From: Pedobacter sp. BAL39
GTDB lineage: Bacteria > Bacteroidota > Bacteroidia > Sphingobacteriales > Sphingobacteriaceae
DNA: 64,000 nt
Reading direction: 5' to 3'
Assembly: GCF_000170795.1 (NCBI RefSeq)
Contig: NZ_ABCM01000012.1
Location: 124,001-188,000 of the forward strand
Below, one piece after another: positions 26,380 through 34,227 of the stretch. The notes under the pieces were generated by a model. That model was given only the letters and a program-made list of their open reading frames with translations. It did not search any database and had not been told where the DNA came from. Every line of letters begins with the position of its first letter. Position 1 is the stretch's first letter. Both the position numbers and the translations under genes were made by a program.

Positions 26380-26880
26380 ATGCAGACCATTCTGGTACCA
26401 ACCGATTTTAAGCTCAGCTCCCTGGATTGTATACCATCACTATGTGAGCAGACTGGTGGAAAAGACCTCAGTCTTATTTTCATGCATATGTTCAAACTAT
26501 CAGACTCCATTGGAGACCTGCTGATGTTATCGCGCCGAAGCAAAGAATATGAACATGTAAGTGATGAATTCTACCAACAATGCGAAGCATTAAAGGCAAA
26601 ATTTCCGCAGATCAAATCGCTGAAAATAGATTTCTTCTATGGGAACACCTTAATTATGTTTAGAAATTACCTGGAAGCACACTGCATTAACGAAGTGCTG
26701 GACCTGAACCTCTGCTCCACAGGCATCCTGAATAAGTCAAGCTTAGACCCTGCCATGCTCATAAAAAAATGCGGCCTGAACACCTTGAAAATAAACCTAA
26801 TGAAACCGATGCGTCCCGTTCAGGTCACTACCTCCGAACGCCTGGAAGTATTAGAAGAAGAGCTTCTGAAAGAAGCTTAA
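26380..26880 (+). CDS. UspA-like universal stress family protein
   Basis: The 166-aa product starts MQTILVPTDFKLSSLDCIPS, the N-terminal strand and loop of the universal stress protein fold, and continues with LSLIFMHMFKLSDS. The C-terminal ATP-binding signature GxxGx9GS of UspA is not evident, so it may be a divergent, non-ATP-binding member. It is cytoplasmic. The bestrophin gene follows after 26 bp, so they are probably one transcript. The unusual TCTAAT/ATTAGA cluster upstream suggests specific control, perhaps by the adjacent two-component system; that is inference. Confidence 0.75.
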   Translation: MQTILVPTDFKLSSLDCIPSLCEQTGGKDLSLIFMHMFKLSDSIGDLLMLSRRSKEYEHVSDEFYQQCEALKAKFPQIKSLKIDFFYGNTLIMFRNYLEAHCINEVLDLNLCSTGILNKSSLDPAMLIKKCGLNTLKINLMKPMRPVQVTTSERLEVLEEELLKEA

Positions 26881-26906
26881 TTGAAAACCATTTAATCCAT
26901 CGTATC

Positions 26907-27836
26907 ATGCTGTTAAAAGAGAATATTCCAATTAAATACATTTTCGGAAAGATCCGGAAAGAACTGATCCTTGTGACCATTTATGCAGTACTGATTGCAC
27001 TGATGTATAAAAATTTCCATTTCACAAGGATATCCATCCCCATCGCGGTGCCGACCATCCTGGGAACAGTGATCTCACTGCTGCTGGCTTTTAAATCCAA
27101 TCAGGCTTACGACCGCTGGTGGGAAGCCAGGACTTTATGGGGCGGGATACTGAACGAATCCAGAACGCTTACACGGCAGCTGCTTACCTTTGTCGACACC
27201 AATTACGGTTCCGATGAAGAGAAAGCCTTTTGTGAGCGCATGGCCAAACGGCAGATCGCCTGGTGTTATAGTCTGAGCAGACACCTGAGAACACAGGATC
27301 CGCTTTACCATCTGGAGAAATGGATTTCTTCTGAGGACCTGGAGTACGTAAAAAACTATACTAATATACCTGTTGCATTGCTTGAACTGCAGGGGAACGA
27401 TCTTCGTCATGCTTATAAGCTGGGTTGGATCAATGAATTCCAACAGGTGGAGATCGACAGGACACTGACGCGTCTTACGGATCTGATGGGTGGCTGCGAA
27501 CGCATTAAAAACACGATCTTTCCTGCAACCTACAGTGTATACATTCACTTCTCCTTGGTGTTATTTATCATGCTCCTTCCATTCGGTCTGATTGAATTCT
27601 TCGGAATCGTAGAAGTACCTTTGGTTATTGCCATCTCCTGCTCTTTCTTTCTCATTGAGAAGATGGCCATTCATCTGCAGGATCCATTTGAAAACATGCC
27701 TACGGATACGCCAACAACAACGATATCCAGAACTGCTGAACGAGACATCAAGCAGATGCTGAAACAAGCTTATAAAGCTGACGAGAAACACAGTGGGGCA
27801 GCTCTCGCATCATCAAAAGTCTTTTACATACTCTAA
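26907..27836 (+). CDS. Bestrophin family (YneE/RFP-TM) anion channel protein
   Basis: The 309-aa protein from ATG 26907 is a bacterial bestrophin. It has an early membrane helix (KELILVTIYAVLIALMY), the second helix PTILGTVISLLLAFKSNQAYDRWWEAR with the family hallmark FKSNQAYDRWWEARTLWG, and two later helices (about residues 205-255; YIHFSLVLFIMLLPFGLIEF). Bestrophins form pentameric anion or cation channels in the inner membrane. A longer frame starting inside the Usp-like gene is an artefact. It is co-directional with that gene and ends at a strong terminator. Confidence 0.94.
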   Translation: MLLKENIPIKYIFGKIRKELILVTIYAVLIALMYKNFHFTRISIPIAVPTILGTVISLLLAFKSNQAYDRWWEARTLWGGILNESRTLTRQLLTFVDTNYGSDEEKAFCERMAKRQIAWCYSLSRHLRTQDPLYHLEKWISSEDLEYVKNYTNIPVALLELQGNDLRHAYKLGWINEFQQVEIDRTLTRLTDLMGGCERIKNTIFPATYSVYIHFSLVLFIMLLPFGLIEFFGIVEVPLVIAISCSFFLIEKMAIHLQDPFENMPTDTPTTTISRTAERDIKQMLKQAYKADEKHSGAALASSKVFYIL

Positions 27837-27841
27837 AACAA

Positions 27842-27866
27842 AGGCCCGGTCATTAACCCCGGGCCT
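27842..27866 (+). terminator. Rho-independent terminator after the bestrophin gene
   Basis: AGGCCCGG (27842-27849) pairs with CCGGGCCT (27859-27866) around a 9-nt loop, followed by ATATTATTTTT. Confidence 0.85.
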
Positions 27867-28069
27867 ATATTATTTTTAAAGTTCATCTGATGTCCTTTGA
27901 TTCTGAATCTCTTTGGATAAAAGGGATTCAGTATTAGCAATACATCATAAAGAGCCAAAAATTCGCTATATGCATCTTTAGACTTTGGTGGTATTCCAAT
28001 AATACTGAAGGACCAACAACTTTCGAACTTGATCCCATCTTCCTGAAAATCTTAAAAATTCTCAAAAAC
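27867..28069. other. Gene-free stretch between bestrophin gene and tRNA-Asn
   Basis: No reading frame or RNA gene was recognised. The only structure is an inverted repeat CTGAATCTC (27903-27911) / GGGATTCAG (27923-27931), with one G-T pair if transcribed and no T-run. Confidence 0.5.
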
Positions 28070-28102
28070 AAGAAAGCCTTACCGGAATGGCAAGGCTTTC
28101 TT
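28070..28102 (-). terminator. Terminator of tRNA-Asn
   Basis: AAGAAAGCCTT (28070-28080) pairs perfectly with AAGGCTTTCTT (28092-28102). Read on the minus strand it begins 8 nt after the tRNA 3' end and is followed by a T-rich run (GTTTTTGAG). Confidence 0.8.
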
Positions 28103-28110
28103 TTAATCTG

Positions 28111-28184
28111 CTCCCGAGACTGGGCTCGAACCAGTGACCCTCTGATTAACAGTCAGATGCTCTAACCAGCTGAGCTACTCGGGA
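28111..28184 (-). tRNA. tRNA-Asn (anticodon GTT)
   Basis: On the minus strand the 74-nt sequence folds as a cloverleaf: acceptor arms TCCCGAG and CTCGGGA, TA at 8-9, D stem GCTC/GAGC, anticodon stem TCTGA/TCAGA with loop CTGTTAA (anticodon GTT), T arm ACTGG-TTCGAGC-CCAGT, discriminator G. The 3' CCA is not encoded (CAG follows), so it must be added after transcription. Confidence 0.97.
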
Positions 28185-28329
28185 GTACTGGTTAATCCAA
28201 ATAAACGCTTCCTGAACCCTTTGGAGAACACAAAGCTTCGTTCGTTTTGGGAATGCAATATTAGGGGTTTTAATTTATTTATGCAATATTTGTATCGAAA
28301 AAAAGTGAAATAATTTTAAAACAATCTAT

Positions 28330-29247
28330 ATGAGCCTGATAATCATAGGTACTGTAGCTTTTGACGCTATAGAGACTCCGTTCGGAAAAACAGATAAGAT
28401 AGTAGGTGGCGCCGCAACATACGCCAGTTTAGCTGCTTCGTACTTTTGCAATAAAGTAAAAATCGTAGGTGTGGTAGGTGACGACTTCCCTCAGTCGGAC
28501 ATTGACACCTTTACCGAACATGGCATCGATACCGAAGGCTTACAAGTAAAAAAAGGAGAGAAGTCATTCTTTTGGTCTGGAAAATATCACAATGACATGA
28601 ACAGTCGTGATACCCTGGTTACAGAACTCAACGTACTGGAAAGCTTCGATCCGATTATTCCGGAGAGTTACCAGGACTGTGAGTACCTGATGCTGGGCAA
28701 CCTTACACCAATCGTACAGAGAACAGTCATAGAACGTCTTAAAAAGAGACCAAAACTAATTGTCCTGGATACCATGAACTTCTGGATGGACATCATGATG
28801 GATGACCTTTTGGAGACCATTAAGCTGGTCGATGTGCTGACCATTAACGATGCTGAGGCACGTCAGCTTGCAGGTGAGTATTCATTGGTTAAAGCGGCGA
28901 AAAAGATTTTGGCTATGGGTCCTAAGTACCTGATCATTAAAAAAGGTGAACATGGCGCTTTGTTGTTCAATGAAGATAAAATATTCTCTGCCCCTGCCCT
29001 TCCACTCGCAGAAGTATTCGACCCGACCGGTGCAGGTGATACCTTTGCCGGTGGTTTCATCGGATACCTGGCAAAAGTAGGCACCATCAGCTTTAACAAC
29101 ATGAAAAATGCCATCATCTTTGGCTCAGCACTTGCATCTTTCTGTGTAGAGAAATTTGGAACTGAAAAAATCCTCAACCTGACCGAAGAAGAAGTCTCGG
29201 CCAGGATCAAGGAGTTTGTAAGCCTCAGCGCCTTTACCATTGAGTAA
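28330..29247 (+). CDS. PfkB-family sugar/nucleoside kinase
   Basis: The 305-aa protein is a ribokinase-fold kinase. It has the N-terminal substrate block VGGAATYASLAASYF, KIVGVVGDDFP, and the C-terminal signature DPTGAGDTFAGGF with D231 and the catalytic base D237. Length and motifs fit adenosine, inosine or ribose kinases, but specificity cannot be set from sequence. It is cytoplasmic and probably monocistronic: tRNA-Asn lies divergently upstream and a terminator follows. No promoter with an exact TAnnTTTG was found; ATATTTG at 28286-28292 is close. Confidence 0.92.
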   Translation: MSLIIIGTVAFDAIETPFGKTDKIVGGAATYASLAASYFCNKVKIVGVVGDDFPQSDIDTFTEHGIDTEGLQVKKGEKSFFWSGKYHNDMNSRDTLVTELNVLESFDPIIPESYQDCEYLMLGNLTPIVQRTVIERLKKRPKLIVLDTMNFWMDIMMDDLLETIKLVDVLTINDAEARQLAGEYSLVKAAKKILAMGPKYLIIKKGEHGALLFNEDKIFSAPALPLAEVFDPTGAGDTFAGGFIGYLAKVGTISFNNMKNAIIFGSALASFCVEKFGTEKILNLTEEEVSARIKEFVSLSAFTIE

Positions 29248-29269
29248 TGTTATACAAGTAAAGAACTGC

Positions 29270-29305
29270 AACTGCCCCGGAAATTGGAAGATTGCCGGGG
29301 CAGTT
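29270..29305 (+). terminator. Terminator after the PfkB-family kinase gene
   Basis: AACTGCCCCGG (29270-29280) pairs perfectly with CCGGGGCAGTT (29295-29305) around a 14-nt loop and is followed by TTATTTTAA. Confidence 0.85.
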
Positions 29306-29324
29306 TTATTTTAACCGATTTATT

Positions 29325-29561
29325 TTATACGAGTTTCCCTACCGCATCAAACTTTTCAAAGACACCTTCTGCATGTGGCGCGTCTGCCAGCTCATCCGTC
29401 AGGTCCTGTCCCGCCCAATGCTCATAGTGTTTACCATTGCGCCATAACCGGCTCTCCGTGACATCGTAGATCACGCCAAGGTAAGCTACCCATATCTGAG
29501 GTTTATCCTGGCCGTTCCTTAGTGCCAGCTGCTGTTTGGTATATATCGGGAGTTCTGCCAT
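29325..29561 (-). CDS. Stand-alone cytochrome b5-like heme/steroid-binding domain protein
   Basis: From ATG 29561 the product is 78 aa and begins MAELPIYTKQQLALRNGQDK. It matches the small cytochrome b5-like domain found alone in bacteria: IWVAYLGVIYDVTESRLWRNG, then HYEHWAGQDLTDEL with a His in the region of the axial ligands, then HAEGVFEKF. The usual HPGG ligand motif of classical b5 is absent, as in membrane-associated progesterone-receptor-like members, so heme binding is uncertain. A longer frame starting at 29621 is less likely because the promoter box lies within it. Confidence 0.82.
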   Translation of the reverse strand: MAELPIYTKQQLALRNGQDKPQIWVAYLGVIYDVTESRLWRNGKHYEHWAGQDLTDELADAPHAEGVFEKFDAVGKLV

Positions 29562-29566
29562 GATCA

Positions 29567-29598
29567 GGATCAAAAATAGTGTAAAAAAACACTGATCC
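29567..29598 (-). promoter_or_regulatory. Promoter box with inverted repeats before the cytochrome b5-like gene
   Basis: Minus-strand TATTTTTG (29578-29571) matches TAnnTTTG and would leave a leader of only about 6 nt. Around it lie inverted repeats GGATCA (29567-29572) / TGATCC (29593-29598) and AGTGT (29578-29582) / ACACT (29589-29593), which could be an operator. Confidence 0.4.
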
Positions 29599-29626
29599 GC
29601 GATCAAAATATCTGGAAACAAAAAAA

Positions 29627-29654
29627 GCGCCCTAACACTGATCGGTTAAGGCGC
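29627..29654 (-). terminator. Terminator of the ECF sigma factor gene
   Basis: Arms 29627-29636 and 29645-29654 pair with one mismatch (GCGCC / GGCGC and TAAC / GTTA). Read on the minus strand it is followed by a run of T, 22 bp after the sigma factor stop. Confidence 0.8.
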
Positions 29655-29675
29655 TCGGAAAAGAAGCAAAATCGA

Positions 29676-30206
29676 CTAAACGACTTCAGCTCCTAAAATT
29701 TCTTTGGAATACGTTTTCAGGTATTTCTTTAGAATCTGACGTGCAACGTGGATTCTTGTTTTTACCGTTCCTATAGGGATCTGCAGCTCATCTGCAATCT
29801 CGTGGTATTTGAATCCCTCAAAGTATTTGATAAAAGGAACATAATACTCAGGCTGTAAGGTAGAAAGTGCTTTATTGATGTCACCAATCACAAACTTACT
29901 ATCGCTCGCATTTTTTGCAGCACTATAATGAAGATTGGCCGACGAGATGTCCTCCGACTTGGTGATGAGCGCATTCGTTTTCACCAAACGCCTGTAGTTA
30001 TTGATAAAAGTATTTTTCATGATGGTGAATAACCATCCTTTTAAGTTGGTTCCTTCTTTAAATTTACTGTAGTAGGTCACTGCTTTTAACATCGTATCCT
30101 GCACCAGATCGTTTGCATCTTCAACATCTTTAGTAAAATTTAAAGCGAATGACTGTAAAGAAACCGAATGGTCGTTTAACTGGAGGTTGAATTCATTTTT
30201 TGTCAT
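29676..30206 (-). CDS. ECF-type RNA polymerase sigma factor
   Basis: The 176-aa protein has sigma region 2 (about residues 10-75: DVEDANDLVQDTMLKA, then GTNLKGWLFTIMKNTFINNYRR) and region 4 (about 110-165: LQPEYYVPFIKYFEGFKYHEIADEL followed by PIGTVKTRIHVARQILK). It therefore recruits RNA polymerase to a specific promoter set. No anti-sigma gene is adjacent, so its control is not evident. It resembles the highly expressed small ECF factors common in Bacteroidota, but that link is inference. Own terminator; promoter not recognised. Confidence 0.95.
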   Translation of the reverse strand: MTKNEFNLQLNDHSVSLQSFALNFTKDVEDANDLVQDTMLKAVTYYSKFKEGTNLKGWLFTIMKNTFINNYRRLVKTNALITKSEDISSANLHYSAAKNASDSKFVIGDINKALSTLQPEYYVPFIKYFEGFKYHEIADELQIPIGTVKTRIHVARQILKKYLKTYSKEILGAEVV

Positions 30207-30373
30207 AATGTTTTAATTTTTAGGATTAATACGCAAACAAACAAGGTCATAGGAGTGGCGTCCTGATGTCTGTCTAATTTATACCCTAATCAATATGCAA
30301 CATATGTACCAAAAAACGCCTGAAAGCCGTTTGCAGCAGATTAAACCCCCTATGGGCAGTCTATGGAGAAGTG

Positions 30374-31390
30374 TCACAGCATATTTACTTCTCTTTCAAG
30401 TTTGACCCCATATTTGGCCTCCACTGTAGTGATGATCTTTTCTGAAAAACTATACACCTCTTGTCCTGTAGCTCCGCCGTGGTTCACCAACACCAGTGCC
30501 TGATTTTTCCATGTTCCGGTATGGCCTGAAACCAATCCTTTAAACCCGCACTGCTCAATCAGCCATCCCGCCGCAAGCTTCTCCCCTCCTCCAGGCATCG
30601 TATAATGTACTAAATCCGGGAACCGGGACTTTAGCCGTTCAAACTGCTCCAGGTCGATCACCGGATTTTTAAAGAAGCTGCCTGCGTTTCCGATCGTTGA
30701 TGGATCCGGCAACTTACTCACACGGATCCTTGCCACAGCAGCAGACACATCCGCTATGGCTGGAGCAGCAATTGCCATGCGATCCAACTCTGCCTGAATG
30801 GCACCATAGCTGGTATTCACTACCGCATTCATGCTGAGTTTGAACGTGACACTACTGATGATGTATTGTCCCTTCAGCTCATTTTTGAAAACACTCTCGC
30901 GGTAACCGAACTTGCAGTCCTCCGCAAAAAAAACTTTCGACATACCGGTTTGGATATGATAAGCCGTACAGCTGTAAAAAACATCCTTCAGCTCCACACC
31001 ATAGGCACCAATGTTTTGAACTGGTGAAGCACCAACCGTTCCCGGAATGAGGGTCAGGTTTTCTACACCAGCATATCCATGCTCCACGCAGTATCCAACA
31101 AAATCATTCCATACCACGCCCGCGCCGGCCGTGACAAACACATCGTCTCCCTTTGTGCGGGCGTCAATCCCCCCAATGCTCATTTTAATCACAAGACCGT
31201 CAAAATCTTCTGTAAACAGGACATTGCTGCCACCACCCAACACCAGCAACCGCTCCTCCTTAATCATTGCAGAAGACAGCAAAGCCACCAGGTCCGACGG
31301 CTCGTTAATCTCTACGAAATGACGGGCATTAGCTTTTAAACGAAAAGTATTGTACGGCAATAACGAAATGTTTTCCTGTAAAACTGGCAT
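30374..31390 (-). CDS. murB: UDP-N-acetylenolpyruvoylglucosamine reductase
   Basis: MurB reduces UDP-GlcNAc-enolpyruvate to UDP-MurNAc with FAD and NADPH, the second step of peptidoglycan precursor synthesis. The 338-aa type I-like protein begins with NTFRLKANARHFVEI, has the FAD-binding VLGGGSNVLF and GTVGASPVQNIGAYG motifs, the catalytic-serine block GNAGSFFKNP, and a C-terminal WKNQALVLVNHGGATG as in E. coli MurB. It has its own promoter. The ECF sigma gene follows on the same strand 167 bp away. Confidence 0.97.
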   Translation of the reverse strand: MPVLQENISLLPYNTFRLKANARHFVEINEPSDLVALLSSAMIKEERLLVLGGGSNVLFTEDFDGLVIKMSIGGIDARTKGDDVFVTAGAGVVWNDFVGYCVEHGYAGVENLTLIPGTVGASPVQNIGAYGVELKDVFYSCTAYHIQTGMSKVFFAEDCKFGYRESVFKNELKGQYIISSVTFKLSMNAVVNTSYGAIQAELDRMAIAAPAIADVSAAVARIRVSKLPDPSTIGNAGSFFKNPVIDLEQFERLKSRFPDLVHYTMPGGGEKLAAGWLIEQCGFKGLVSGHTGTWKNQALVLVNHGGATGQEVYSFSEKIITTVEAKYGVKLEREVNML

Positions 31391-31416
31391 ATTAATGGTG
31401 GATATACTATTCTTTA

Positions 31417-31424
31417 CAAATGTA
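31417..31424 (-). promoter_or_regulatory. -7 box of murB
   Basis: Minus-strand TACATTTG (31424-31417) matches TAnnTTTG and lies 26 bp before the murB ATG at 31390. No TTG at -33. Confidence 0.5.
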
Positions 31425-31539
31425 ATTGTTCAGGTTTGTAATAAAGATGTTTAAAAATATATTTAAAAATTTTGTCTATTTTTCGACTGAATTTGAAAGT
31501 TTAAACATCAATTAGAGAGAGGGACGTCAGGCTTACTTC

Positions 31540-32145
31540 ATGGAAAATCAGGATAAAAAAAGACACTTAATTATTGAGGCTGCTTTAAAGCGCTTTGCAC
31601 ATTATGGTCTGGCCAAAACAACAATGACCGAAATTGCAAAGGACATTTCTTTTTCCAAAGCCCTCCTCTACTACTATTTCCCAGACAAGATCAACCTGTA
31701 TGTCAGCGCCATAGAATACCTCATGCACTACATCAGCAGGGATCTGGTCAAATCAATTGATAAAACCAACAGCGTTACCGAGGGGGTCATGAAGCTGCTT
31801 CAAAAAAGGCAAACCTTCATCCAGAAGTACTATACCCTATTCGATTCGATTCAACTGATTGGCAGTGAACTCCCTGAAAACCTGAAGGATAAGTTCCATA
31901 AAGCAAGAACATTTGAAGTCATCATCATCAGCTCCATGTTCAGTCGCGGGATAGCTAGCGGCGAATTGCAGATGGAAGATCCGAAGCTCACCACTGAAGT
32001 ATTTATCGATGCACTTCAGGGCATCCACTTCAATATCCTTGCGAAAAGTAAGACCATATTCCCCAATAAAGATCAGTTTAAGCAGATTTTTCAGAAAGAG
32101 ATGCTGCTAGCCGAGATTTTTCTCAACGGATTGAAAACAAAATAA
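31540..32145 (+). CDS. TetR family regulator (first of tandem pair)
   Basis: The 201-aa protein has a TetR helix-turn-helix (about residues 8-55: KRHLIIEAALKRFAHYG, then KTTMTEIAKD and SKALLYYYFPDK) and an all-helical ligand domain. Its HTH is nearly the same as that of the next gene, pointing to tandem duplication, while the ligand domains differ clearly. It is divergent from murB. Its ATG is preceded by GTTTAAAC (31499-31506), a palindrome that may be part of an operator. It is likely to take part in control of the efflux genes downstream, though it is separated from them by the second tetR. Confidence 0.93.
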   Translation: MENQDKKRHLIIEAALKRFAHYGLAKTTMTEIAKDISFSKALLYYYFPDKINLYVSAIEYLMHYISRDLVKSIDKTNSVTEGVMKLLQKRQTFIQKYYTLFDSIQLIGSELPENLKDKFHKARTFEVIIISSMFSRGIASGELQMEDPKLTTEVFIDALQGIHFNILAKSKTIFPNKDQFKQIFQKEMLLAEIFLNGLKTK

Positions 32146-32198
32146 CAAAGAGATTGTCATAATACTGTAAGTTTCGATGGATTTCAAGACATAACTAT

Positions 32199-32227
32199 AC
32201 TGATCATCAGTTCATGCCTTACCTTTG
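32199..32227 (+). promoter_or_regulatory. Operator overlapping the promoter of the second tetR and efflux operon
   Basis: ACTGATCATCAGT (32199-32211) is a perfect 6-bp inverted repeat with a single central base. It sits 8 bp upstream of a TACCTTTG box (32220-32227), inside the promoter spacer, 39-67 bp before ATG 32266. Binding there would block RNA polymerase. The binding protein is probably one of the two flanking TetR proteins. Confidence 0.6.
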
Positions 32228-32265
32228 ACTAATAAATACAAAAAGTCAAAAGGTAAAAAGGTAGA

Positions 32266-32871
32266 ATGGTAGAAACAGATAAAAAGAGGGATATTATCAT
32301 TGAGGGTGCAATTAAACGTTTCACACATTATGGGATCAGCAAAACAACGATGAATGAAATTGCTGAAGACTTATCCGTATCCAAGCCTTCATTATATTAT
32401 TATTTCCCAGACAAAACAAGCCTGATCCACGGTGTCCTTGAGAAGATTTTCTCGGATTATTTTGAACAGGTTGAAAGAGAAAAACTTCATAAATTCAGGG
32501 TGGAAGAGCGCCTGTTGAGTTTCGTAGAGATCAGACACCGCTTTTTCGTCAAGTATTATATGCTGCACCTTTCGGGGGGCAGCCCTGATGCTGCATTGCA
32601 CTCGGAGCAGCTCATTGGCACCTTCATGGCCATGAAAGAAAAAAACCAGAAATTCCACGCAGAGGTAATGGCTGAGGCTGTAGAAAAGGGCGAGATCGGC
32701 GATATTGACGTAGAAGATATGGCCGAGCTGTATCTCGACAGCCTGGCAGGAATCACCTCACTCTGCCTCTTGCAAGGCAATAAACAGCTGCTCCCCAGCA
32801 AAAAGGACCTGAAAATGATCCGGGAAAAGCAGCTTAGCCTCTCCAATATATTTATCAAAGGACTTAAATAA
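32266..32871 (+). CDS. TetR family regulator (second of tandem pair), likely regulator of the RND efflux operon
   Basis: A 201-aa TetR protein with HTH KRDIIIEGAIKRFTHYG, KTTMNEIAED, SKPSLYYYFPDK, matching the first tetR product at most positions of the HTH. The ligand domain (about residues 60-200) is different. Its stop is 24 bp before the TolC gene, so it heads the tetR-tolC-mfp-rnd operon. A promoter with an inverted repeat in its spacer lies directly upstream, which fits autorepression and repression of efflux. Confidence 0.94.
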   Translation: MVETDKKRDIIIEGAIKRFTHYGISKTTMNEIAEDLSVSKPSLYYYFPDKTSLIHGVLEKIFSDYFEQVEREKLHKFRVEERLLSFVEIRHRFFVKYYMLHLSGGSPDAALHSEQLIGTFMAMKEKNQKFHAEVMAEAVEKGEIGDIDVEDMAELYLDSLAGITSLCLLQGNKQLLPSKKDLKMIREKQLSLSNIFIKGLK

Positions 32872-32895
32872 ATCACGAAGACAAACCACTATCAG

Positions 32896-34227
32896 ATGAA
32901 TACGATCACCAAAGGGATAAGACTGATTCCGCTGCTCATGCTCGGATTACTATTATCAAACGCAGCCAACGCCCAGCAGACGCTGAACCTGAAGGATGCA
33001 TTGAACTATGCCATCCAGAACAGCGTCAATGTACGCAAAGCGAAACTAGACATTGACGGCGGAAGGTATAAAACCGAAGAGATCCGCGCGCAGGCATTAC
33101 CAAACATATCCGGAAATGCAGGCCTTAATTACAACCCCGTAATCGGACAGCTGGTTGTTGGTGATCAGTCCTTTCAGCTGGGAAGAAGCTGGGACGCCAA
33201 TGCAGGCATACAGCTGAACCAGCAGATTTTCAATCAGCAGGTGTTCACAGGCCTCAAAGCGGCAAGGACCAGTGAAAGCTATTACAACATGACTGCAAAC
33301 CTCACGGAAGAGCAGATCATCGAACAGGTAGCCAACAATTACTACCAGGTGCTCGTCAACAGACAGCAGCTCAATGTAATTGACACCAACATCAAAAATG
33401 TTAAAGTCATTGAAAACATCATTAATGACCAATATAAAAATGGATTGGCAAGAAAGATTGATGTTGACAGGATCAAGGTGAACCTCACCAACCTGCAAAC
33501 CAACAGGGAGCAGACCATGAATGCCATCACGCAGCTGGAAAATCAATTGAAATTTTCCATGGGGATGCCAATTGAAACACCAATCAGTCTGCCAGTCAAC
33601 CAACTCGACAACAACCCTTCGCTTCCGGTATTTGCCGACAGCATCAATGTGGAAACAAGGACTGAAATGCGTTTATTAGGCATACAGAAGGAATTACTAA
33701 CCCTGCAGCGCAAAGCGTACGTGGCGGAATACTATCCCACAATGGCCCTGAAAGCAAACTACTCCTATACTGGTCAGAGCGATAAGTTCGACCTTTTCAA
33801 AAGCAATAGTTCTGCCTTCTGGTATGATGCCTCCGCAATTGGTGTCACATTGAGGGTACCCATCTTCAGCGGGTTTGCGATTAGATCTAAAGTGAGACAG
33901 GCAGATGTCGATCTGAAAAAAGCAGAAGAGGACAGGCGACAAACCAGGAACTCCTTGAACATGGCTTATGAAAATGCCAAGATTCAATTGAAAAACAGCC
34001 TGAACACCATCAACTCTCAACGTCAGAATGTGACGCTTGCACAGGAGATCTACAACAGTACACAAAACAACTACAACAATGGACTTGCTGCTTTAACAGA
34101 CCTGCTTGATACAGAAAACGCATTGACAGAAGCTCAGAACAGCTATACCCAGGCGCTCCTGAATTATAAGATCGCCGAAATTCAATTAATCAAATCAAAC
34201 GGAAATATAAAATCACTACTACAATGA
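32896..34227 (+). CDS. TolC family outer membrane efflux protein
   Basis: The 443-aa product has a signal peptide (MNTITKGIRLIPLLMLGLLL, then SNAANAQ) and the long helical repeats of outer-membrane efflux ducts, with the LKDALNYAIQNSVNVRKAKLD start and the later SQRQNVTLAQEIYNSTQNNY and LLDTENALTEAQNSY helices. It forms the outer membrane channel of a tripartite pump. The stop overlaps the next gene's start by 4 bp (ATGA), so translation is coupled. Confidence 0.96.
   Translation: MNTITKGIRLIPLLMLGLLLSNAANAQQTLNLKDALNYAIQNSVNVRKAKLDIDGGRYKTEEIRAQALPNISGNAGLNYNPVIGQLVVGDQSFQLGRSWDANAGIQLNQQIFNQQVFTGLKAARTSESYYNMTANLTEEQIIEQVANNYYQVLVNRQQLNVIDTNIKNVKVIENIINDQYKNGLARKIDVDRIKVNLTNLQTNREQTMNAITQLENQLKFSMGMPIETPISLPVNQLDNNPSLPVFADSINVETRTEMRLLGIQKELLTLQRKAYVAEYYPTMALKANYSYTGQSDKFDLFKSNSSAFWYDASAIGVTLRVPIFSGFAIRSKVRQADVDLKKAEEDRRQTRNSLNMAYENAKIQLKNSLNTINSQRQNVTLAQEIYNSTQNNYNNGLAALTDLLDTENALTEAQNSYTQALLNYKIAEIQLIKSNGNIKSLLQ

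Noticed and set aside
26769..26906. Extended bestrophin start inside the Usp-like gene
   Set aside because: It would overlap the Usp-like gene by over 100 bp in another frame and adds residues not seen in bestrophins.
27903..27931. Inverted repeat as a possible small RNA or IS remnant
   Set aside because: Only a 9-bp stem with a G-T pair, no T-run, no flanking target duplication and no second copy in the window.
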